From Lojkania enalia (Eukaryota > Ascomycota > Dothideomycetes > Pleosporales), in NCBI GenBank assembly GCA_010094045.1, contig ML986931.1, positions 1-17,318 on the forward strand: DNA of 17,318 nucleotides, in the 5' to 3' direction. The notes beneath the pieces were generated by a model that was not told the DNA's origin, did no database searches, and was given only the letters and a program-made list of their open reading frames with translations. Positions 7,654 through 16,555 of the stretch are shown piece after piece (the stretch's first letter is position 1; the number at the start of each line of letters is the position of its first letter). A program made the position numbers and the translations under genes.

Positions 7654-10600
7654 TACCCCCCTAGCTGTAGTAAATAGTAAAGCTGCCTTCTAGTTAACTA
7701 GTCTAGATACCTCTATAAGACCGAGCTGCTTTAAAAAGGTAAGGTACTTCTGCTTAAGTAGTACCTTTATAAAACCGTCTACTAGTATCTAGTTCGTCGG
7801 CTTCTAGCTAACCTATAACCTTCCTGCTTTAACTTCTTATCAAATCCACATCTAATAAGTATCTATATAATATAGCCTAGTCTATAATCTATCTACTGCT
7901 TTAGTAGTAATACCTACTATCTGCTGATTGTCATAAAATAGCGTGGGGACTATCTCTATACTAAACCCTACGTGATTAAAGACCCTAGTCTACTATTACA
8001 GCTTGCTGCCTACTATGGATAGAGCTAGCAGCTTAGCCTTAGTTATCGACTTAGTAACCGAGTACTGTATTATCGCTTTCTAGTTAATAGGTAGGCTATA
8101 AAGCTTAAATAGGTAGCCCTGCGAGCTGCGACGCGTCTCTTAATTGTCCGCAAATACTACGTCTAATACTCTATAGAATAGTAGCTTATACTTATTACTG
8201 AGGTAGGTTGCGTTTTCCTAATCTAGTCTAGATGCTTATAAGCCTAGCCCTCTTATACTAATTATATATCTCTAGATATGCTCTGCTACTTAAATATAAC
8301 TCTATCCTAGATTCTTAAGATAGGTTACTAGAGCTAAATAAGCTCTTAAGATATCTGGGCGCGTGTAAACTGCTAGATATTCTAAAGATCTGACTAGCTG
8401 CTGATAATATTTAGTTCTCTAATAGTTTAGCTCCTCTATACTTAATACTAGATAGTTATCGACTAGAGGTACTATAGAATAGCTTCTCTACCTCTACTTC
8501 TACAGTCTATACTTAGCTACAACCTTATTAATAAACGAGTCTTAACTAAGCTAGATTCTGCCTATATCCTAGTCTCGGACTATTCTAATTCTTAGGAACT
8601 ACCGGAGCTGTCTAAGTAAGCGTAGCTTATACTACAATTTTAAGCCTGCTTTAAATTACTAATATGTAGTAAAATAGTCTAGATAAACTAGAACGACTAT
8701 ATTATTAACGTAGAAGAATACTATTAGGCTCTTACTTCTAAATAGATATAGAACCTTCTAGATTAGCTGTAATTCTAGCTTAAGTAGCAAGCTCTTAAAG
8801 TACTTATACTAGAGTAGAGGAGTATCTCTTAGGCTATAGAGAGCTTTCCTTATCTCTAGCAGCTTACCTAGTTCCTATATAAATTCTTCTAGCATATAGG
8901 CGTATATTAGTCTATCTAGTAGTATATTTAAGAAAGCGTTGGTAATATCGTATTAATAGGCGTGTAGTCTAAAAGCTGCTGCTAGAGCGACTAGAAATTG
9001 GAATACTCGTGCTGCTAGAGTAGCTATATATATATCTCCCCAGTCCTACTATAGGTTTCCTCTAACAACTAGCCTAGCTTTAAACTTATATAAATATCTA
9101 TCCTCATCGAATTTATATGCAAATACCTATATTAGCGGTAGAAGCTTAATCCCTGGCTGTATACTGGCTCTAGTCTCTATTATATAAACTAGACAGCCCT
9201 TGCTGTAGCAGCTCTAAAGCTCTACTACTACTACTTTCTTAAATTCGATTCTAAATAGATACCTCTTAAGCTACTTCTATCGCTTTAGTAGAAGTAGTAG
9301 CTAATCTCTATATAGACTAATCCCGGGCTAATTAGCTAGTATATTACTGCTTGTCTTCTGCTATAACACTTCTATAAACGCTATATAGTATATACAGGGT
9401 ATTCTACGAGTTCTAGTCTCTATAATATTTCTAGTATTAAGCTAACTACTAATTTTATCGCGTCTATTCGCATTATTTAATCGTCAGTCTAGAGCTTCTA
9501 CTTCTAGCTCAATCTAATACTAGCCCTTAGGGAGATTAGTTATCACCTCTAGATGCTTATTACGATTATCTTAACTGCGCGGTTCTAAGGTATCTTCTAG
9601 TATTATAATACCGCTAACTACTAGATGCTCTACTCTAGCCGGCTTACTCGATTATTGCTAACCTAGCTCCTACTTAAGCTGCTTCTTAATCTACTGCTTA
9701 AGCTTATCGTCTAGCATCTCCTTGCGCGATTAAGCTGTTAATTAATCTAGCATCTATTTAAGCTCTATATTATTCAGCTTACGGCTCTCTTTAATATTAA
9801 ATACTGCGGCTGCTAGATATAGCGTCTACTTATCTAGAAAGATAAGATCTTTATATAATTCTGCAGGTAGTAGAATAATATCTCTAGTCCTAATAACTTT
9901 GTCTAGCTCTAGTATCCAGATGTAATAGATATTTATAGAGTTATATTCTATAAGGCGTCTGATTAGCGCGTAAGATTGCAGCTTCTCTTTCTAGTATAGA
10001 TAATAATTCAGGATATATATCTTAGCTTCTAGTACGCTGAGATAAGCTACTAATAGTCTAGTTCTGTATACTACCTTATATAGAATATACTAGTCTAGAG
10101 CTTTGGTTAGCGTACAATTAAGGAGATAGACTGCTAAGAGTAGGCACTCGTTTAATACCTCTATTAGTAGCTCTGCGTCTATCCTTATAGCTCTTCCCTA
10201 TACGACTAGCAACTGTCCTACTCTCTCTATTAGACTATTCTGCTCCTTAGTGTACTCTGCTCGTAGTTCTACTAAGATTCCTAGGTTCTTAAAGATGTTA
10301 AGTATCTCAGAATATCCGCGCTCACTATTAAGCCTAATAGCTTTAACCTACACGTTAAACTAAACTTTAAGTTTAACTAGCAATCTCTACGTTATATATC
10401 GTAGCGTTATTATATTCTTATTTAGTAGGCAGCAGGTTTTATACTACCTACTATACTAGCAGACTATATAAAATATCTAGAGATCTCTATTATAGTAGTA
10501 TTCTAACCAATCGTATATCTAAACTAAATCTATCCCTAGTTTCTTAAATAGTCCCTAGGCTAGTTCTTAAGGAGCTCTCCTACTTACTATCTTATAGAGC

Positions 10601-12468
10601 TTAGACTAGATATAGATAGTATATTCTATCTACTTTAGAGCTTAATTTCTCTACTACTACTACTTAATCAACTTAAGCCTGTTAATATAAGCAGGTAGAT
10701 AAGTAACTACCTTCTAGCTAGTATAGCCGAATACCCTGTAAGCTTATATAGGTGTAAGTTCTAGCTGCTTATAAGCTGCATAGGAAGGCCTTAGTCTATA
10801 TTATACTATATATACTAATAAAGATAGTTATATACTATCCTTTATATCTATTAGCTAATGCCTGGATGTGCGCCTAAGATAGTATATAATATTCGACGGA
10901 TCTATCTAATATAGATAGTCTTATCCTAAGTTAAAATAGATCCCTACTATACTATAGTATAAGAGACTAACTATACTTATAAATATCTCTGGGATATATA
11001 CTACGTATAAAAGTAGGATAGTCTTAATTCTAGTAGACGTCTATACCTACAGCTAGACTTCTCTCTATTCTTAAATTAGCAGCAGCTGTCCCCTTATATA
11101 TATGTAGTTGTCTGGTCCAGGCTGCTATATTATTCTCCAGCTATAAGACTTGCTATTAGTAATATAGGTATTTAAGCTAGGGTCTATAATCTATCTATTA
11201 AGCAGTAATAGCTAATACTAATACTACTTAGCCTATACAGCTCTAAGCTATAGAACTAAAGCTGCTATAGAGCTTACTAATTAATTTAGGTTTAGAGCTG
11301 CTGTCGCAGTTAATTCTAATAGTTAACACCCGTTATCTTATCTTTTTATTATGCTTAGTACTAGCGCTAAGACTACTATAGAGCCTATAAAGCCTGCTAA
11401 TACTGCTAGTCGCTTCTTAGTATTATAGAGCACCTTTAACCTAGAAGATCTTAATATTCTGAGCTTCTGGAATCTCTACTTAATATCTTAATCTAGCTAC
11501 TAGCCTGATAGGCGTAGTACTAAGTTAATATATAGATACTGCTCGAATTTATAACTATCTCTATAGAGGTAGACTATCTATCTTAATTACTAAGGTTTTT
11601 AGCTGCTATTAGTCTACTGCGACTGCTATAATTATTATAGTATAATACTAAACGTCGCGAACGTCTCTAGCTCTAATATAACTAGTCTAGTATAATAATA
11701 GTATAATGTATACTATACTACCAGGTCTGAGATACTTATATATAGCTTATCGTCTACTTTAGACTTAATAAGCAGCAATAGCTTATTTACTGCCCAGCTA
11801 TCGTCTAAGCTCTTAACTGCGAGAATAAAGTCCTATTAAGCTTAATTCCCCTATACTTCTAGTATACTTACTAGGCTTATAACGCGCGTTATTTTAAGCT
11901 AATCCTTAAACTAGGTATTTAGGTTCCCCTTTCTTAATCGTATCTTAAGCGTCTAGTATTAAGCCTGCAGCTGCATACTGCGCTCAGCTTTACTTAGGTA
12001 GAGATACTTCTTAAGGGTCTGTAGTTAATTATATACAGTCTTATAGTCTGCAATTAGATAGATATATTAAGCTACTATCGTCCTCGATATCTCCTGCGTG
12101 AATTTCCTAAGAGCCTTCTCTTTCTATAGCTACCGTACCTTACTATAGCTGTACGTCCTATACCAGGCTTTATATCTTGCTAATTCTTGATTAGTTAGAT
12201 CCATGATATCTACTTTAGTATCTACTGCCTTAGTATTACTATCTATCCTATAGAAATCTCCGAACTATTTCTTAATTAGCTTCTTAGCATCTAGTTGAAG
12301 GACTAGCTCCTTACTAAGGTCTGGGTCCACGTATTTCTAGAGCTGGTTCTAGTCCGCGCTGTCCTTCCGCAGAAATAGCTACTGCGTCTAGTACTCTAGC
12401 TTATTAAGAATAACCGTAGCCTTAGTAATAAGTAGGTCTAATTCTATTATCTTTTTAATATGCTATAT
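7642..12468 (-). pseudogene. gag-pol: Copia gag-pol polyprotein, single frame of ~1,600 codons broken by RIP stops
   Basis: All landmarks lie in one frame with no indel. Gag (about 12450-11400) has Trp-rich helices and a zinc-knuckle-like block at about 11529-11571 whose Cys/His read Tyr. The protease has the block WIIDPxxNT at 11164-11193, first Trp now TAG. The integrase C-terminal half has EQNSLIERVG (10219-10254). RT has AFLN at 8926-8937 and the catalytic box YVDD read as YVNN (8701-8712). RNase H has FADN at 8146-8157. The protein is consistent with fungal Copia elements that fuse gag and pol. Stops are TAA/TAG at Gln/Trp positions plus at least one TGA that a CGA codon can give. The frame ends at TAA 7642-7644 inside the 3' LTR, and both LTRs have this TAA. 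The start is uncertain: candidates are ATA codons at 12468, 12450 or 12447 that may have been ATG. Loss of both RT Asp makes it dead. Confidence 0.93.
7656..7661 (-). other. Copia polypurine tract
   Basis: A run of six G on the minus strand lies two bases from the 3' LTR, the expected place of the plus-strand primer. It lies inside the last codons of the pol frame. Confidence 0.75.
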
Positions 12469-12640
12469 CACGTTAATCTGTTAAGGTCTCTGCTACAACT
12501 AGTTCTAAGCTCTCTAGCTTTCTAGCTAGTCTAGCAACGTCGAGGTGACTGAGGTCTTAATAAACGAGATATAATTAACTAAGCTTATATTAATTAGTTC
12601 TAGTCTATCTATATAGAATATAGTAGTAGTTAAAGGGCTT

Positions 12641-12653
12641 CCGGGCTTATAAC
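12641..12653 (-). other. Copia primer binding site, initiator-Met tRNA anticodon-arm type
   Basis: Directly after the 5' LTR the minus strand reads GTTATAAGCCCGG. With one G restored (GTTATGAGCCC) it is the complement of GGGCTCATAAC, the anticodon stem-loop of eukaryotic initiator methionine tRNA. Drosophila copia and yeast Ty5 prime from such an internally cut tRNA. The single mismatch is a TG-to-TA change, the RIP type. Confidence 0.78.
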
Positions 12654-12778
12654 TATTAGAGCTAGCTAGCTCTAATAAGGATTAGAAAACTGCGTCTATT
12701 AACTAGAAATGCGAGATATGCTACACATATATCTCTAGACCTACTAAGGAGCTAACTGTAAATAGTTTAGCTGTAACA
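12654..12778 (-). repeat. Copia 5' LTR
   Basis: This 125-bp LTR reads TGTTACAGC inward from 12778 on the minus strand and ends in CTCTAATA (CTCTAACA in the other copy). It differs from 7529-7653 at ten positions, all transitions. Confidence 0.93.
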
Positions 12779-12783
12779 TTTAA
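12779..12783. repeat. Target site duplication, right copy, of the Copia element
   Basis: TTTAA is identical to 7524-7528. Removing 7529-12783 restores one chromodomain reading frame in the host Gypsy element. Confidence 0.93.
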
Positions 12784-15642
12784 GGGTCTTGCAATATAGC
12801 TTACTAGCTAGTATTTCTTTAACCTCCTACTCTTCTACCCTTTTAATAGCGACAGCGGGTGGTTTTAGAGCTTCTTACTCTAGTAGAAGGTCTTAGGGGT
12901 TCTTATATAACAGGTTTAGTACGAAGATATTATATATTTTTAACCCTAAGGGTAGCTGTAGATAGTATAAGTTTCTAACCTATTCTAGTACTTTAAAAGG
13001 GCCCTCTTATTAATTAGATAGCTTTCGGCTCGGTCTTTAGACTATAAAGTTCTTAGTATTTAAGTAGACTATATTACTAATCTACTAATTAATCGGTTAC
13101 TAGTAATAGTTAATAATAGATTATATACGATCCTAAGCCTTCTTAATATTAGTATTTACGGTTTCCTAGGCTGTATATATATAGGTTATTAGAGCTAAAA
13201 CGTTCTTATAATTTAATTTATCTATTATAATAATAGGATTAATAGAATATTTCTAATCCTAACTCTAACAGGGCTTAAATCTGTATAAGATCTAATATAG
13301 GGATATTCTGATAGTTATATAAGGTAGAGTTGCTTATACTCGGTCGATTATAGGTAATAGAAAACTCTAGTTATTCTAGTAGAAGGATACAAAAGAGCGC
13401 AGTCTCTAATTAATATACTTATTTATAATTTCTATCTATCTATCAGTCTCTTTATAATAAGTAGTAGATAGTTTAATCTTTACGCCTAAAATACAGTAGA
13501 ATTTAGACTAGAAACTAAATATAAACTAAGGTCTTTAGTCTAAAATAATAGTTTCGGGTATATAGTTAAAGTAGTATACCTATTAAATAAATAATTCGGC
13601 TATTCCCCGTACATTAATTATACAATAGTAGAGAATAGATACTACTTATTTAGATAGGCGATTAATTACTACTATAATCTAATTATATCTGGACTTATCT
13701 ATAGGAAAATTCTTAAAATTAATATATAGGTACTATATTAGTTAATTTAGTATAGGAAGTAAGTAGATAAAACCTAGGGTTTAAGTTTATATTAGATAAG
13801 TTTTATAGTATAAGATATAATTTTATATATATCGTTTATAAGTAACTTCTATACCCTTCTAGTAGTACTTCTAGGATAGTAACTAATAGGTTTTAGTAGT
13901 ACTTAGATATGCGGAGGATACTTAGTTGTAAGCCTCTTATATAAGTTATATATAAAGGCCTGAATCTAATAGAATATATAAGCGATTATTATAGAGGAGT
14001 AGTTCGTTTTCTATCTAATACTTATAGGATAAGAGGGTGTATTCCTACGTAAAAAAGGCTCGGTTTTCCTATAGTAATATATTAATTAACTCTAGAGAGT
14101 CTAGTAATATAACCTACTCCTAACCTTTAATAACGTTTAGTATAGCCGCTTAAGTTATTATTTAGGTAATATAGGACTAGACTAATTTAGCATTAATTTA
14201 GGGGTAAAGTTAATATAGTCTAAGTAGAACTCTTAACTAATTATTAGTTTAAGCTGCTTTTAAGTTTTCTATATTTTATTTATAACGATTAAAGATATCT
14301 ATTCTAATATTATTTTTACCTAGGGTGTATTTAATTTAGAACTAATACTAAGCTAATTTCTTAGTCTAATAAACCTAATAAGTATTAAGTACCTTTATAG
14401 TTATAAAATATTTAAGTAAACGATAATCAGTATATATTAGAGTTCTAGTAGCTACTAAAGTAAGTTTTACCCTCTATTACTTAAACGTAGTAATAATTAC
14501 GAATAGTTTCTTATTATAAATCTTTTAGTTTAGTTCCGAATTAGATAGAACTTTACTATAGAATATTATAGGGTACTATTTTCCGTTAAGATATTTCTAT
14601 AATAGTACTCCTATAACTACTCTATTAGAGGTGTTAGTTTCTATTTTTATTTCTAATATAGGGTTAAAGTAGTAGAGTATAGGTATACTTAATAGGGTTG
14701 ACTTTAATTTCTTAAAGGTAATATTATATTCTAAAGTCTATATAAAAGGGGTTATAGGGCTCTATAGTACGATAATTAGCTTTATAATACGCGAGAATTC
14801 TAGTATAAACTATTAATAGAATCTAGTAAAACCTAAGAAGGATTTTACACCTATTATAGTAATAGATAGCTACTAGTTATATAGTACTTCCACCTTTTTT
14901 AGGTTAACCTTAAGGCCTTTATTTAATAGGATATAGTTAAGGTATTTAGTTCGAGTAATATAGAATTCGCTCTTCTTAATATTAACTTATAATTCTACTT
15001 AATATAATCTCTTAAGAACTTTCTTAATATAAATAGTATATATCGCCTCGTCTTCTAAGTAGATAAGAATATCGTCTAGATAAGCGATATAGAAGTTATC
15101 TAGGTAGTCGATTAGTATATTATTTATATAGTACTAGTAAGTTACTAGACTGTTATATAATCTAAAAGGCAGAATTTTATACTTATAGGTTCCGTATTAA
15201 GTCTAAAAGGTAGTATATTTCTTAGAACTAGAGTTTATTCTAATCTTATTAAAGGCCGCGCGAATATTAAACTTAGTAAAAATTACTACTTTAGTAGATC
15301 TAGATAGAAGTTTATCTATATATAGTATTAGATATATATTCTTATAGATAAGAGTATTAAGTTTATAATAATTTACGCAGATATATAGGTTACTATTAGA
15401 TTTATAAACGTAAAGGATTAGAAATATAAAGAAGCTTCGACTCTACTTAATATACCTATACTATAGATTATCTATAATATACTTCTTAGTTACCTCCAGC
15501 TCCTTAATATTCTACTTATATAATGGGCTATAACTATTAGAGAGAGGTTCTATAAGAATAATCTTATAATTATAAGGGTAGTATTCTAGTAATTAATAAG
15601 CCGTAGTTTTACAAAATATATTCTAATATCTATAGTATTTAG
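12784..15642 (-). pseudogene. pol: Gypsy copy M pol: RT, RNase H, integrase and first half of the chromodomain
   Basis: One minus-strand frame covers the whole stretch. The RT N-terminal part lies at about 15300-15640. RT finger/palm blocks lie at about 15100-15400, and the catalytic box YLDDILIY at 15059-15082 is still intact. The thumb with SFLGF follows at about 14830. RNase H starts at about 14640 with TNTSN (14627-14641), where the family has D-A-S-D, so its Asp are Asn. The integrase has an HHCC zinc region (about 13800-13910, Cys/His read Tyr), first catalytic Asp as Asn (13661-13663, context VVINRLSK), second Asp kept (about 13535) and Glu kept in the KETD...E block (about 13440). A GPF-type block EGPFKVLE near 13000 and the chromodomain start KEILASKLY (about 12800-12826) complete it. 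This order and the C-terminal chromodomain define a Ty3/Gypsy chromovirus. Many TAA/TAG stops make it dead. Confidence 0.93.
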
Positions 15643-15902
15643 TGTAACGATGTAAAGAAATCGTTCTATAAAAAGCTTTATCTTTTTGCTTATCTTATCC
15701 TACCCCCGGTTCTACCTCTTTTCCCATCCGTATATAGTTGTATACTCCCTTATAAGTAGCTTAGTAGTTTTTCTATATCCTTTCGTATAAGGCTTATAGG
15801 TGTTAATAGAATTCCTAGGTCTCTAATCCCCCATATACTCTTATATACCTCTAAGTAGATTCGTGCTATATTTAGACCTATTATCTTGTCTATACTATTA
15901 TA
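15643..15902 (+). repeat. Gypsy family 5' LTR, copy R, with an internal deletion
   Basis: This 260-bp LTR begins TGTAACGATG, keeping the family's terminal TGTAAC. Compared with the other two LTRs it lacks about 19 bases at 15670-15675, removing one arm and the loop of the hairpin seen at 6152-6189. The inner end has mutated to ATTATA. Confidence 0.87.
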
Positions 15903-16555
15903 TTATATAGAAAAACTTAATACTACTAGTAATAGCCTCTTTAATAATATCGTATTAATTGTTTATTTAAATATATCTAAGTCTAAAATATACCTAATTT
16001 AGTTTAGGTTATAATACTTATATACTATTATATTAAATTATTTAGTTACTTAGATAGGATCTTAAAGACCTTCTATTAATTAAAGCCTTTAGATTTAGAA
16101 CTTCCTATCCCCTACGATTAGGATTGCTTTTAGAAAAGCTATATAGAGTACGCCTAGGTAGAAACTCGGAGACTATTAATAACCTATCAGAATCGGAGGT
16201 AACCGCTGATATCTAACTATAATTTACCTTCCGATTTCTATACTAGAATCGATATATATATAAGTTGTAGTAAAAGTAAGCTTCTATCTATACGTGTAGA
16301 ACAACTATTACCTCTTATAGGGGGTCCTGTAACAGGCGGACCCCTCTCTATAGGGCTAGTAGTAAAGAACCTATTTAATTTAGAGGAAGATTAGAGTGAA
16401 CTAACCCTTAAGAAATAAATTACAATTTTATAAGAGGAGATCGCACGCTTAATATAATAGAGAACTACTAGTTCTAATTAACCTCTATAAACCACCGAAT
16501 TAGTACTAATAATACGCTAAGAAACTTCTATAACTCCCCTAGTAAGAAACCTTTC
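15903..16555 (+). other. 5' leader of Gypsy copy R, with two hairpins, non-coding
   Basis: No gene is seen between LTR and gag. A clear tRNA-type primer binding site cannot be recognised after the LTR (it reads TTATATAGAA). Two inverted repeats stand out: 16191-16202 pairs with 16224-16236 (AATCGGAGGTAA against TTACCTTCCGATT, one bulged base), and GGGGTCC at 16321-16327 pairs perfectly with GGACCCC at 16338-16344 around a 10-base loop. They may be packaging or translation-control structures of the genomic RNA; that is inference. Confidence 0.55.

Larger units (their letters stand above)
7529..12778 (-). mobile_element. Complete 5.25-kb Ty1/Copia retrotransposon nested in the Gypsy chromodomain, RIP-inactivated
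   Basis: This has 125-bp LTRs (7529-7653 and 12654-12778), a perfect 5-bp TTTAA target duplication, a primer binding site (12641-12653), a polypurine tract (7656-7661) and one long gag-pol frame on the minus strand in the Copia order gag, protease, integrase, RT, RNase H. The LTRs, identical at insertion, now differ at 10 of 125 positions, all transitions. It is GC-richer than the surrounding repeats, which fits a younger insertion with less accumulated RIP. Confidence 0.95.
5938..15642 (-). mobile_element. Ty3/Gypsy chromovirus copy M (3' LTR to RT), interrupted by a Copia element and cut at its 5' side by copy R
   Basis: Read on the minus strand, pol runs from the N-terminal part of RT (15642) through RNase H, integrase and chromodomain (split by the Copia element at 7529-12778) to a stop near 7302. 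A ~1.1-kb 3' region, a polypurine tract and the 3' LTR (6215 to 5938) follow. Without the Copia insertion and one duplicated pentamer it contributes about 4.45 kb. Gag, protease and 5' LTR are not in this copy within the window. At 15642 the frame is still open and runs straight into the LTR of copy R, which points to interruption by insertion and not to a natural end. Confidence 0.88.

Noticed and set aside
15643..16334. A single ~690-bp LTR ending in TGTAACA at 16328-16334
   Set aside because: The copy M LTR is bounded at 5938 with a clean TGTAAC end, which maps to 15902 and not to 16334. The TGTAACA is the loop of a leader hairpin.
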